Origin: CATQHD01 sp965202675
GTDB taxonomy: Bacteria > Actinomycetota > Acidimicrobiia > Spongiisociales > Spongiisociaceae
NCBI GenBank assembly: GCA_965202675.1
Contig: OZ241842.1
Location: 2,232,001 to 2,296,000 of the forward strand
Direction of reading: 5' to 3'
DNA length: 64,000 bases
Shown here: in pieces, positions 36,109 through 45,306 of the stretch
Position numbering within the stretch: the first letter of the stretch is position 1
Layout of the letters: each line of letters opens with the position of its first letter
Notes under the pieces: generated by a model
Seen by the model: the letters and a program-made list of their open reading frames with translations, nothing else
Database searches by the model: none
Told to the model about the DNA's origin: nothing
Made by a program: the position numbers and the translations under genes

Positions 36109-37031
36109 CCCGGCGGCGGGAGGAGCGGCCGGCGGGCGCGGGACCCGCCCTGCCGCGGCGCTCCGGGGCCGGGGCCTCCCGCCCGGGGCGGTACCGGATC
36201 CCGGGGGGCGCCCGTTTCCGCTCGACCGCCCGGGCCCTGCTCGTCCCGCTTGTCATTCTGGCCGTCTGGTTCGCGGTCACCAACGCCGGATGGGTGGGCA
36301 AGGAGTTCCTGCCCACGCCCCAGCGCCTCTTCGGGGTGCTGACCACCGGATACCACCACCTGGCCGGGCAGCGGGTGCCGTTCGCCGAGGGCCTGCCCGG
36401 CGCGACATGGATCAGCGTGAGGATGGTGCTGCTCGGGCTGGCGGTCGGAGCGCCCCCCGGGCTGGCGGTCGGCCTCGCCTTCGGATACAGCCGCTGGGCC
36501 CGGGAGCTGCTGGAGTTCTCCCTCGACGCCATACGCCCCACCCCTCTGTTCGCCACCATCCCCCTGTTCCTGGTGTGGTTCGGTTCCAGCATGAGGTCCC
36601 AGGTGGCTCTGATCGCCTTCGGGGTGTTCCTGATCCTCACCATCCAGACCACCGAGGCGGTCCGCAATGTTCCCCACATCTACATCCGGGCCGCCCTGAC
36701 CGCCGGGGCTTCCCGGTTCCACATCTACCGGACGGTGGTCATCCCGGCCATCCTCCCCCACATGATCGCCGGGTTCCGGCTGGCGGTGGTGGTGGCGTGG
36801 AGCCTCGACGTGGCGGCGGAGTTCATGGGCACCCAGCAGGGCCTCGGCTACCTGATGATCTCCAGACAGCGTTACCTGGACAACGCAGGTATCCTCGTGC
36901 TGGTGTTCATGTTCGCGGTGCTGGCGATCCTGAGCGACTTCCTCCTGCGGGCGGTCGCCAAGCGCTACACCAGATGGAGCCCCCGCGGTGCCTCGCCGGG
37001 CTTGGTCGGCGAGATGCTGGGCTCCCGATGA
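36105..37031 (+). CDS. ABC transporter permease, second subunit (SsuC/TauC-like)
   Basis: Paralogue of the preceding permease (shared FGYSRWAR, LTIQTTEAVRNVPHI and SRFHIYRTVVIPAILPHMIAG). The N-terminal roughly 45 residues are an Arg/Gly/Pro-rich cytoplasmic tail before the first helix (LLVPLVILAVWFAV). The ATG at 36105 overlaps the previous stop by 4 bp. The frame is open much further upstream but without similarity. Two distinct permease genes side by side are unusual for this transporter class, which mostly uses a homodimer. Confidence 0.88.
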   Translation: MTRRREERPAGAGPALPRRSGAGASRPGRYRIPGGARFRSTARALLVPLVILAVWFAVTNAGWVGKEFLPTPQRLFGVLTTGYHHLAGQRVPFAEGLPGATWISVRMVLLGLAVGAPPGLAVGLAFGYSRWARELLEFSLDAIRPTPLFATIPLFLVWFGSSMRSQVALIAFGVFLILTIQTTEAVRNVPHIYIRAALTAGASRFHIYRTVVIPAILPHMIAGFRLAVVVAWSLDVAAEFMGTQQGLGYLMISRQRYLDNAGILVLVFMFAVLAILSDFLLRAVAKRYTRWSPRGASPGLVGEMLGSR

Positions 37032-37063
37032 CCCTCCCGGCGGCCCAAGAAGGGTAGGCCGGC

Positions 37064-40000
37064 ATGGGCAGCCGGGTCGGCGCCGACGTAGGCGGAACCT
37101 TCACCGACGTGATCGTGGAAGGCCCGGACGGCCGCTTGGCCGCCCGCAAGGTGCTGTCCACCCCGCCTTCCTACGACAAGGCCGTCACCGCCGCCGTAGA
37201 CGCTTCGTTGGGCGGGCGGCCCCGTTCCGCCCTCCGCCCGGTCGATCAGGTGGTGCACGGCACCACCGTCGCCGCCAACGCCATCCTCGAGCGGAGGGGC
37301 GCCCGCCTTGCCCTGGTTACCACCGAAGGCTTCCGCGATGTGCTGGAGCTCCGCCGGGTGCGGATGCCCCACCTCTACAACCCCTTCTGGCGCAAGCCCC
37401 CGCCCATCGTCGAGCGCCGCCTCCGCTTCGAGATAGGTGAGCGCATGCTGGCCGACGGAACCGAGCACCGCCCGGTCGACGAAGACGAGGTGCGAAGGGT
37501 CGCCGCCCGCCTCCGCGAGGAAGGGGTGGAGGCGGTGGCCGTCTGCCTGCTCCACGCCCACAAGCACCCCGCCCACGAAGAGCAGGCCGCCCGCGTCCTC
37601 CGCCGGGAACTGCCCGGCGTCCACGTGGTGCTGTCCAGCGGCGTGCTGCGGGAGCAGAACGAATACGAGCGCTCCGCCACCGCCGCCCTCAACGCCTACG
37701 TGATCCCCGTCATGGGCTCCTACCTGAGCGACCTGGCGGACGGCCTGGCCGGTATCGGCGTCGACGCCCCCCTCCTGATCATGCAGTCGTCCGGCGGCGC
37801 CATGACCGCCGCCGACGCCGCCCGCCGTCCGGTCTACGCCCTCGAGTCCGGTCCGGCCGCCGGGGTGGTGGCCGCCCAGGGATTGGCGCGGGAGCTGGGG
37901 ATCGAGAACGCCATATCCTTCGACATGGGGGGCACCACCGCCAAGGCTTCCCTGATCGAGGGAGGCCGGGTCACCCTGAGCAGGGAGTACGAGGTGGGCG
38001 CTGACCTGTCGGTGGGGACCAGATTGCTGCGGGGCTCCGGCGAGCTGCTGCGGGTGCCCAGCATCGACATCGCCGAGGTGGGTGCCGGGGGCGGGAGCAT
38101 CGCCTGGGTGGACGCGGCCGGCGGCTTGCAGGTAGGCCCCCGTTCGGCCGGAGCGTCTCCCGGTCCGGCCTGCTACGGCTTAGGCGGCGCCGACCCCACC
38201 GTAACGGACGCCAACGCGGTGCTCGGATTCGTGCGGTCGGGCCGGCTGGCCGGCGATGTCTCCCTCTCGCCGGAACTTGCCCGCCGGGCGATCGAAACGG
38301 TGGCCGGCCCCCTCGGCGTCCCCGTCGAGGAGGCGGCTCGGGGGGTCCACGATCTGGCCAACGCCCGGATGATGCGGGCCCTGCGGGCGGTGTCGTCGGA
38401 GCGGGGCCGCGATCCCAGGGAGTTCGCCCTGATCGCCTTCGGGGGGGCCGGTCCCATGCACGCCGCCGGCCTGGCCGCCGAGCTGGGCATCGAGACGGTG
38501 GTGGCGCCGCCCAACGCCGGGGTGTTCTCGGCGGCCGGCCTCCTCTACGCCCGCCCCGAATACCACGGCGTGCGCTTCTGTGAGCTGGACGCCCGCCGGG
38601 CCGGGTCGGCGGCGGCCGCGGCCGGTCTGCTGGCCGAGCTGGAGGCGGAGCTGGTGTCCGCCGTCCCGGGCGGCGCGGTCGAGTGGGTTCGGTCCGCCGA
38701 CGTGCGCTACCAGGGCCAGAGCTGGGACATCGAGGTGCAAATCCCCGCCGCCGGCCCGACCTCCGCCGGCCTGGAGCAGCTGGTAGAGGATTTCGAGGAC
38801 CGCCACGAGCAGCTGTACGGGGTGCGCAAGGGCGCCGGCGCCCCCGTCCAGGTGCGGGCGGTTCGTCTGGCCGCTCTCGGCCCCGTCCCCCGGCGCGCTG
38901 CCGCCGGAGACGCAGCCTCCGCAGAGAGCGAAGAATCCGCCGGGTACGCGAAAAGAACCACCGCGGCCCGGCCCCGCCCCGCTCTGTTCGGCCTGGCCGA
39001 CGGCTACGTCAACGCTCCGGTGCTGGAGGACAGAGCCGGCCTCGGCGCGGACGGCTTGGAAGGGCCGCTCCTCATAGACGAATACGACACCACCATCGTC
39101 GTACCACCCGGCTGGGCGGCCCGCCTCCACGCCTCCGGGGCGGTCTACCTCACCCGCCGGCAAGGCGCCGGCGCCGCCGCGGCGGGGCACGCCGACGCGG
39201 TAACCCGTCAGATAGCGGCCAACGCCCTGGCCTCGGCCGCCGACGAGATGGCCACCACCATCTTCCGCACCGCCCACTCCACCGTGGTGCGCGACGCCAT
39301 GGACTTCTCGGCCGCCCTGCTCGGCCCCCGCGCCGAGACCGTCGCCCAGGCCGTAACCATCCCGTTCCATCTCGGTGCAATCCCCACCGCCGTCGAGGCG
39401 CTGCTCGCCCGGTTCCGCCATGACATGGCGCCCGGCGACGTGTTCATCATGAACGACCCCTTCGACGGCGGCATGCACCTGCCCGACGTATTCGTCATCA
39501 AGCCGGTCTTCTATGAGGGAACCCTTATCGGGTACGGGGTGGCCACCGCCCACCACGGCGACATCGGCGGGCGCCTGCTGGGCAGCTCCGCCACCGACAA
39601 CACCGAGGTGCACCAGGACGGCCTCCGCATCCCCTGGATGCACCTGTACCGGGAGGGCCGCCCGGTGCCGGAGGTGCACGCCCTGATCGAGGCCAACGTG
39701 CGGGTGCCCCACATGATGTTCGGTGATCTGGGGGCGCAGGTGGCGGCCTGCGCGGTTGGCGAGCGGGCGCTGCGGGACATGGCCGGGCGGTACGGCGCGG
39801 AGCGGCTGGCCGAGCTGATGGACGGGCTGGTCGACTACACCGAGGCGCTGATGCGCAAGGAGATATCGTCCTGGCCGGACGGGTCGGCCTCCTTCACCGA
39901 CTACCTGGATTCCGACGGCGTGGAGAGCCGCGATGTGCCCATCACCGTGCGGGTGACCGTCGACGGCGACGAGGTGGAGGTGGATTTCTCGGACTCGGCG

Positions 40001-40912
40001 CCGATGGTGGCCGGTTCGCTCAACTCCACCCGCTCGTTCATCATGGCCACCGCCTACCACTGCGTCATGTCGGCGGCGGCTTCGGAGTTCCCCAACACGT
40101 CGGGGGCGTTCCGCCCGGTGCGCATCGTCACCCGCCCCGGCACCATCGCCCATGTGGTCTACCCGGGGGCGTCTTCCATGCGGGGCGTGACCGGCTTCCG
40201 GGCCTTCGATGCGGTGAACGGGGCGCTGGCGCAGCTGGTTCCCGACCGGGTGCCGGCCGCCGGGGAGGGGGGCAACACGGTGGTGATCCTCGGCGGCCGC
40301 CGGAATGACGGCGAGCCGTTCGTCTACTTCGAGTTGATGGTGGGCACCTGGGGCGCCACCCCCCGCAACGACGGCAACGACGGCCTCAGCAATCCCATCG
40401 CCACCGCCGCCAACGTGCCCATCGAGGCGGCCGAAGCGGAGTTTCCCATCATGGTGGAGCGCTACGGCCTGGTGCCGGACAGCGGCGGAGCGGGGCGCCA
40501 CCGGGGAGGCCTTGCCCTGGAGAAGGCGTGGAGGCCTCTGGCACCCACCTCGCTCCTGATCCGTTCCGACCGGCAGCGCCATCCGCCCTACGGACTGATG
40601 GGCGGACGGCCGGGCGGACTGTCTTCCAACACGGCGGTGCGGCTGTCCGGCGCCCGCGAGGCCCTCCCGCCCATGTTCAGCGACGGCTTGGCCGCCGGGG
40701 AGCTGTATCACCACGTCCAGCCGGGCGGCGGCGGCTGGGGCGACCCCCTGGACCGGCCCCCCGAGCTGGTGGCCGACGATGCGCACAACGGCAAGGTCAG
40801 CCGGTCAGCCGCCTTGGAGCAGTACGGGGTAGTGCTCGACGACGGCCTCGAGGTGGATGCGGCGGCCACCGCCTCCGTCCGCCGGCTGCGCAGCCAAACC
40901 GACGGCCCCTGA
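37064..40912 (+). CDS. Fused hydantoinase A/B-type ATP-dependent hydrolase (5-oxoprolinase-like)
   Basis: Single 1282-residue chain. The N-terminal half (about 1-690) is HyuA-like: GADVGGTFTDVIVEG (ATP-binding), VVHGTTVAANAILER, EYERSATAALNAYV, FDMGGTTAKASLIEGG and FGGAGPMHA. The C-terminal half (from about 708, QIAANALASAADEMATTIFRTAHS) is HyuB-like with FIMNDPFDGGMHLPDV and RGGLALEKAWRP. Bacterial enzymes are often two genes; fusions occur in eukaryotic 5-oxoprolinase and some bacteria. It hydrolyses cyclic amides (5-oxoproline, hydantoins) with ATP. Placement inside the ABC transporter operon suggests it acts on the imported compound. Confidence 0.9.
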   Translation: MGSRVGADVGGTFTDVIVEGPDGRLAARKVLSTPPSYDKAVTAAVDASLGGRPRSALRPVDQVVHGTTVAANAILERRGARLALVTTEGFRDVLELRRVRMPHLYNPFWRKPPPIVERRLRFEIGERMLADGTEHRPVDEDEVRRVAARLREEGVEAVAVCLLHAHKHPAHEEQAARVLRRELPGVHVVLSSGVLREQNEYERSATAALNAYVIPVMGSYLSDLADGLAGIGVDAPLLIMQSSGGAMTAADAARRPVYALESGPAAGVVAAQGLARELGIENAISFDMGGTTAKASLIEGGRVTLSREYEVGADLSVGTRLLRGSGELLRVPSIDIAEVGAGGGSIAWVDAAGGLQVGPRSAGASPGPACYGLGGADPTVTDANAVLGFVRSGRLAGDVSLSPELARRAIETVAGPLGVPVEEAARGVHDLANARMMRALRAVSSERGRDPREFALIAFGGAGPMHAAGLAAELGIETVVAPPNAGVFSAAGLLYARPEYHGVRFCELDARRAGSAAAAAGLLAELEAELVSAVPGGAVEWVRSADVRYQGQSWDIEVQIPAAGPTSAGLEQLVEDFEDRHEQLYGVRKGAGAPVQVRAVRLAALGPVPRRAAAGDAASAESEESAGYAKRTTAARPRPALFGLADGYVNAPVLEDRAGLGADGLEGPLLIDEYDTTIVVPPGWAARLHASGAVYLTRRQGAGAAAAGHADAVTRQIAANALASAADEMATTIFRTAHSTVVRDAMDFSAALLGPRAETVAQAVTIPFHLGAIPTAVEALLARFRHDMAPGDVFIMNDPFDGGMHLPDVFVIKPVFYEGTLIGYGVATAHHGDIGGRLLGSSATDNTEVHQDGLRIPWMHLYREGRPVPEVHALIEANVRVPHMMFGDLGAQVAACAVGERALRDMAGRYGAERLAELMDGLVDYTEALMRKEISSWPDGSASFTDYLDSDGVESRDVPITVRVTVDGDEVEVDFSDSAPMVAGSLNSTRSFIMATAYHCVMSAAASEFPNTSGAFRPVRIVTRPGTIAHVVYPGASSMRGVTGFRAFDAVNGALAQLVPDRVPAAGEGGNTVVILGGRRNDGEPFVYFELMVGTWGATPRNDGNDGLSNPIATAANVPIEAAEAEFPIMVERYGLVPDSGGAGRHRGGLALEKAWRPLAPTSLLIRSDRQRHPPYGLMGGRPGGLSSNTAVRLSGAREALPPMFSDGLAAGELYHHVQPGGGGWGDPLDRPPELVADDAHNGKVSRSAALEQYGVVLDDGLEVDAAATASVRRLRSQTDGP

Positions 40913-40970
40913 CCCCGCCTGCCGGGGCAACCGGCCCGATATACACTTGGGGAACCCAGGGAGGATGGAA

Positions 40971-41768
40971 GTGACGAAAGACACGAGCACCGCCAACGGA
41001 GCCGCTGGCGGGGGAATCAAGCTGGATGTGAGCAACGTTTCGATCTACTTCGATGACCTGCATGTCCTGGACGACATCTCCTTCCATCTCGCCCAAGGCG
41101 ACTTTGTGTCCCTGCTCGGCCCCAGCGGATGCGGCAAGTCGACCCTCCTCAACCTGGTGGCCGGCCTGCTCAACCCCACCAGCGGCGCCATCCACCGCGA
41201 CGGCGTACCGGTCACCGGCCCCGGCCCCGACCGCAGCATGGTGTTCCAGGACGATGCGGTATTCCCGTGGTACACGGTGGTGGAGAACGTCGAATACGGG
41301 CTGCGGGTCAAGGGCGTCGAGAAGAAGGAACGGCGTGAGAGGGCCCGGGGTTTTATCGACCTGGTGGGCCTGACCGGGCGGGAGGACGCCTACCCGTTTC
41401 AGCTGTCCGGCGGGATGCGCAAGCGGGTGGACGTGGCGAGGGCGCTGGCCGCCGACCCCGACGTGCTGCTGATGGACGAGCCGTTCGCTTCTTTGGACGC
41501 CATGACCAAGACCCGCCTCCAGGTGGAGTTCCTGCGCATCTGGGAAAGCTCCCACACCACCGTACTGTTCGTTACCCACGACGTGGAGGAAGCGCTGTAC
41601 CTGAGCGGGCGGGTGTTCGTGATGTCCACCGGACCGGGGCGGCTCTCCCACCAGCTCGAGGTGCCGTTTCCCCACCCCAGGGAGGATTCGATCCGCACCA
41701 GCACCGACTTCCAGAACTATCGAGCCGAGCTGATAGAGGCGCTTCACAAGGCGGGCGCCGAGCTGTAA
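40971..41768 (+). CDS. ABC transporter ATP-binding protein (nitrate/taurine type)
   Basis: Walker A GPSGCGKST, Q-loop VFQDDAVFPW, signature LSGGMRKRVDVARAL, Walker B VLLMDEPFASLD and switch VTHDVEEAL are all intact. The C-terminal LEVPFPHPRE is typical of SsuB/TauB relatives. GGGAGG at 40959-40964 is well spaced for the GTG at 40971. The ATG at 40965 is too close to it. A TATACA element near 40940 may be a separate promoter. Partner of the permeases at 35242-37031, from which it is separated by the hydantoinase gene. Confidence 0.92.
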   Translation: MTKDTSTANGAAGGGIKLDVSNVSIYFDDLHVLDDISFHLAQGDFVSLLGPSGCGKSTLLNLVAGLLNPTSGAIHRDGVPVTGPGPDRSMVFQDDAVFPWYTVVENVEYGLRVKGVEKKERRERARGFIDLVGLTGREDAYPFQLSGGMRKRVDVARALAADPDVLLMDEPFASLDAMTKTRLQVEFLRIWESSHTTVLFVTHDVEEALYLSGRVFVMSTGPGRLSHQLEVPFPHPREDSIRTSTDFQNYRAELIEALHKAGAEL

Positions 41769-41818
41769 GCAGGGGATCCCCGGCCGGCGGCCCGCCGCCG
41801 AAAGCGAAAGGAGACGCG

Positions 41819-42871
41819 ATGGCAACCGTCCGAACCGTCCTGGGGGAGATACCGCCGGAGCAGCTCGGCGTGACCCTCAGCCACGAGCACATCGTCATCG
41901 ACAGCGGCGACCTGTTCTGGGACCCCCCGGGTCCGGACGACCCGCCCGAGGTGCAGGCCCTGGCGGAAGCGCCGGTCACCCGGGAGGCCTACGAGATCCT
42001 GGCCGAGCGCCCCTACATCTCCAAGGACAACCTGAACATGACCGAGCTCGACACGGCGATCCGGGAGCTCCGGCTGTACGCCGAGGCCGGAGGGAAGAGC
42101 ATTATCGATGTGAGCGGGCGCATCCCCGGATGGTCGCCCGCCGACCTGCAGGAGGCCAGCCGGGCAACCGGACTGAACGTGGTCGCGTCCACCGGCTGGT
42201 ACATCGCCCCCTCCCATCCGCCCGCCCACGCCGAGGCCCCGGTAGGCCGGCTGGCCGAAATCCTGATCTCCGACATCGAGGAGGGCATCCAGGGCACCGA
42301 TGTGCGGGCCGGGGTGATCGGCGAGCTGGGCATGTGCGAGCCCCTCCACCCGCAGGAGGAGAAGGTGCTGCGGGCCGGGGGAAGGGCCCAGGCGGCCACC
42401 GGCGTTCCCTTGACCGTGCATCCGATGGTCTTCATGAAGGAAGCCCACCGCTACATCGACATCCTGGAGGAGGAAGGGGCGAACCTGGAGAAGGTCTACA
42501 TCAGCCACATGGACGGCAGCTGCCCCGACTACGAGTACCACGAGTCGGTGATGGACCGGGGAGTGTCCATCGACTACGACCTGTTCCGGGGGACGCCGTG
42601 GAACGATTCGCACCTGTTGTTCGACGGCGACCACTGGATCTCCGACCGGGAGCGGGTGGAGACCCTGGCCCGGATGTGCGCCGACGGTTACAGCGGCCAG
42701 ATCATGCTGGCCCAGGACAACTGCCTGAAAATCCACTTCGTGGAGTACGGCGGCAAGGGATACGCCTACATCCTGAAGGAGATAGTCCCCCAGCTGCGCG
42801 AGGCCGGGGTGACCGAGGAGCAGATAGACGACATGCTGGTGAAAAACCCCCGCCGTATCTTCGCGGTGTGA
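41819..42871 (+). CDS. Phosphotriesterase-family amidohydrolase (copy 1)
   Basis: TIM-barrel metal-dependent hydrolase. Metal ligands: LSHEHIVID (HxH), bridging acidic position GVIGELGM (Glu where many PTEs have carbamylated Lys), LTVHPM, YISHMDG and LAQDNC (Asp). It begins VRTVLGEIPPEQLGVTLSHEH as in resiniferatoxin-binding/lactonase-like members. Members cleave lactones, phosphotriesters or related esters. The ribosome-binding site AAAGGAG gives a clear start. About 350 aa. Related to the gene at 47247. Confidence 0.88.
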   Translation: MATVRTVLGEIPPEQLGVTLSHEHIVIDSGDLFWDPPGPDDPPEVQALAEAPVTREAYEILAERPYISKDNLNMTELDTAIRELRLYAEAGGKSIIDVSGRIPGWSPADLQEASRATGLNVVASTGWYIAPSHPPAHAEAPVGRLAEILISDIEEGIQGTDVRAGVIGELGMCEPLHPQEEKVLRAGGRAQAATGVPLTVHPMVFMKEAHRYIDILEEEGANLEKVYISHMDGSCPDYEYHESVMDRGVSIDYDLFRGTPWNDSHLLFDGDHWISDRERVETLARMCADGYSGQIMLAQDNCLKIHFVEYGGKGYAYILKEIVPQLREAGVTEEQIDDMLVKNPRRIFAV

Positions 42872-42956
42872 TCCGCCGGGGCCGGGGCTCATACACCGCC
42901 GGCTGATCTTCCGGACGTCCGTCCGCCTCCCCCCGGCCGCCGGGCAAGGCGGCGGG

Positions 42957-42962
42957 TATAGT
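42957..42962 (+). promoter_or_regulatory. Candidate -10 box before the PhyH-type dioxygenase
   Basis: TATAGT at 42957-42962, 30 bp before the start codon, in a 121-bp gap. No clear -35 is seen. Confidence 0.3.
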
Positions 42963-42992
42963 CGCAGGCAGGCGGGAGCGCAGGAGGCGGGA

Positions 42993-43952
42993 ATGATCGA
43001 GCAGTTCACGGACGCCCAGGTCCGGCAGTATCGCGAGGACGGGTTTCTGATCGCGGAGAACCTGATCGGTTTGGATGCGGTGGAGGAGCTCCGCGAACGG
43101 TACGACCGCATATTCGACGGCCGGCACGATCTGGTGGTGTGGCCGGACGAGCTCTACTGGCAGAAAGGCCGCGACCCCGAAGACGCCCACCGGGTGCTGG
43201 CCGGGCTGTGGCGGGTCGATCCGGTGGTGGCCAAACACACCTTCTCCGGGCCTTTCGCCCGGTTGGCCTGCCGGCTGGAGGGTTCTTCCAGCGCCCGCCT
43301 CTGGGCCGACGTGGCCATGTACAAGCCGGAGGGGGGCAAGCCCTTCGACATCCACCAGGACGCCGCCTTCATGTGCTGGGTCGACCCGGTGTGGAACTGG
43401 ACCTGCTGGATCGCCCTCGACGACACCTACGCCGACGGCGGCACCCTCGTCTACGTGCGGGGAAGCCACAAGTGGGGGCCCCAGCCCGCCCCCGGCACTG
43501 TCCAGATCAGCCGGGATACGATGGAGGGGTGGACCGACTACGTCCGGCAGTTCGCCCCCGAAGGGGAGGACGTCGAGCTGGTGCCGCTGGAGTTCGGGGC
43601 CGGGTCGGCGGCCTTCCACACCGGTTGGATCTGGCACGGGAGTGGACCCAACACCCGCCCCGGCAACATCCGCCGCTCCTACAGCGTCCACATGATCCCG
43701 GCCTCCTCCCGGCACCATCCCCGCATCCGCCATCGCGCCTACAGCCGCTACTTCGCCCCCGGCCAGCAGGACTTCGACGACAACTTTTTTCCGGTGCTGT
43801 GGTCGGAGGACGGCTACCGCACCTCTTGGCTGGACGGGTACGCCGACCAGGAGACGCCGATCGACGCCTTCTCGCCGGAGGCGGTGCTGACCCTCGGCGA
43901 GGACCAGATCCAGGTGGAGCCGTGGGCAGCGGCCGGCGCCGGAGCTCGATAA
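42993..43952 (+). CDS. Phytanoyl-CoA dioxygenase (PhyH) family protein
   Basis: Fe(II)/2-oxoglutarate oxygenase. The iron ligands are in FDIHQDAAF (HxD) and, distally, TGWIWHGSGPN (His). The 2-oxoglutarate-binding Arg is probably in TRPGNIRRSYS. The N-terminus EQFTDAQVRQYREDGFLIAENLI is the usual PhyH opening. About 320 aa with an extra C-terminal segment of about 50 residues (DNFFPVLWSEDGYRTSW). The ribosome-binding site GGAGG is well placed. Could hydroxylate a side chain or remove an N- or O-alkyl group as a step in the local catabolic route. Confidence 0.88.
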   Translation: MIEQFTDAQVRQYREDGFLIAENLIGLDAVEELRERYDRIFDGRHDLVVWPDELYWQKGRDPEDAHRVLAGLWRVDPVVAKHTFSGPFARLACRLEGSSSARLWADVAMYKPEGGKPFDIHQDAAFMCWVDPVWNWTCWIALDDTYADGGTLVYVRGSHKWGPQPAPGTVQISRDTMEGWTDYVRQFAPEGEDVELVPLEFGAGSAAFHTGWIWHGSGPNTRPGNIRRSYSVHMIPASSRHHPRIRHRAYSRYFAPGQQDFDDNFFPVLWSEDGYRTSWLDGYADQETPIDAFSPEAVLTLGEDQIQVEPWAAAGAGAR

Positions 43953-44003
43953 TCGATCTCCGGGTTTCCGGCCCGCCGCCGGTTCCGGCGGGCGGCTGAC
44001 CGC

Positions 44004-45248
44004 ATGTTCGCCCAGGGCCTGGAGTGCACCGGCTGCGGCGCCCAATACGGCCTGGGGGCCTACTTCTTCGGCTGCCCCGGCTGCGGGGCGGCCCTCGAGG
44101 TCTCCTACGACGAGGCGGCGGCCGGCGCGGTTGTGTCCCTGGAGATGTGGGCGCGCCGGGCGGCCACCGTGTGGCGCTACGCCGAGCTGCTGCCGTTGCG
44201 GGCGGGGGAAGAAAGGGTGACGCTCGGCGAGGGCGGTGCGCCGTTGGTGCGGATTCCCCGAACCGATCATAACCCCCTTTCATTCCTCTACCTGCAGAAC
44301 GAGACCGTCAACCCCACCTTCGCCTTCAAGGACCGCTTCCATACGGTGGCGGTCTCGATGGCCCGCCGGCTGGGATACGACCGGGTGGTGTGTTCCACCA
44401 CCGGCAACCACGGCATGAGCGCCGCCGCCTACGCGGCGAGGGCGGGGATGCGCTGCGTGGTGCTGGCCGACCCCCGCGCCCCCGCCGGGCAGCGGGATTG
44501 GATGCGGCTGTTCGGAGCGACCGTAGTGGTGGAGATGAACCGCAAGCCGCCGCTGCGGGCCTTCGTGGAGGAGCACGGCTGGTATCCGTCCACCTATATG
44601 ACCCCCATGCCGGTGGCTACGCCCTACGGGGTGGAGGGATACAAGACCATGGCCTACGACGCGGTGATGGCCCTGGGGCGGGCGCCCGACCATTACCTGT
44701 TCCCGGTGGCGGCGGGGGATGGACTCTACGGGCCGTGGAAGGGTTTTCAGGAGCTGCGCCGCCTCGGTCTGATCGACTCCCTCCCCAAGGTGCATGGGGT
44801 GCAGGCGGCCGGATGCAACCCCGTCGTCCAGGCCGTCGAGCAAGGGTTGGAGGAGGTGCCCGTCCACCCCGCCCCCGAAACTATTGCACTGTCCATCGCC
44901 GACGACACGGGGGGGCGGATCACCCTGCGGGCCATCCGCGAGTCGGGCGGGACGGCGGTGGAGGTGACCGACGAGGCCATTGTCGAGGCGCTGCGGAGGG
45001 CGGCCCGGGTGGGGGTGATTCCCGAACCGGCTTCGGCCGCCGCGCTGGCCGGGGCGTGGGAGCTGGCCGACCGGGAGGTGATCCGGCCGGGCGACTTCGT
45101 GGTGTGCTGTATAACGGGGGCCGGACCCAAATGGCCGGACGCGGTGTCGCCGCTGGCGCCCGGCGGGGAGCTGGTGAATCCGGGGCGGGCCGTGTTCGAG
45201 CGGTTGATGACCGGGGCGCCGGTTCCCGCCGGATCTCGATCTGAATGA
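44004..45248 (+). CDS. Threonine synthase-like PLP enzyme with N-terminal zinc ribbon
   Basis: Fold-type II PLP protein. Residues 8-28 form a zinc ribbon (CTGCGAQY and GCPGCG). The PLP Lys lies in NPTFAFKDRFHTVA, the phosphate loop in CSTTGNHGMSAAAY, and a C-terminal serine/threonine-site segment CCITGAGPKWPDAV closes the domain. The threonine synthase resemblance does not prove that reaction: no other threonine gene is near, and relatives act as beta/gamma-eliminases or diaminopropionate lyases. In this cluster, removal of a phosphate or amino group from a catabolic intermediate is plausible. About 414 aa. Confidence 0.8.
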   Translation: MFAQGLECTGCGAQYGLGAYFFGCPGCGAALEVSYDEAAAGAVVSLEMWARRAATVWRYAELLPLRAGEERVTLGEGGAPLVRIPRTDHNPLSFLYLQNETVNPTFAFKDRFHTVAVSMARRLGYDRVVCSTTGNHGMSAAAYAARAGMRCVVLADPRAPAGQRDWMRLFGATVVVEMNRKPPLRAFVEEHGWYPSTYMTPMPVATPYGVEGYKTMAYDAVMALGRAPDHYLFPVAAGDGLYGPWKGFQELRRLGLIDSLPKVHGVQAAGCNPVVQAVEQGLEEVPVHPAPETIALSIADDTGGRITLRAIRESGGTAVEVTDEAIVEALRRAARVGVIPEPASAAALAGAWELADREVIRPGDFVVCCITGAGPKWPDAVSPLAPGGELVNPGRAVFERLMTGAPVPAGSRSE

Positions 45249-45306
45249 CCGCCGCCCGACCGTCTGGCCGACCGTCTGGGCTGATACCCGAAAGGAGCCG
45301 ATTGCG

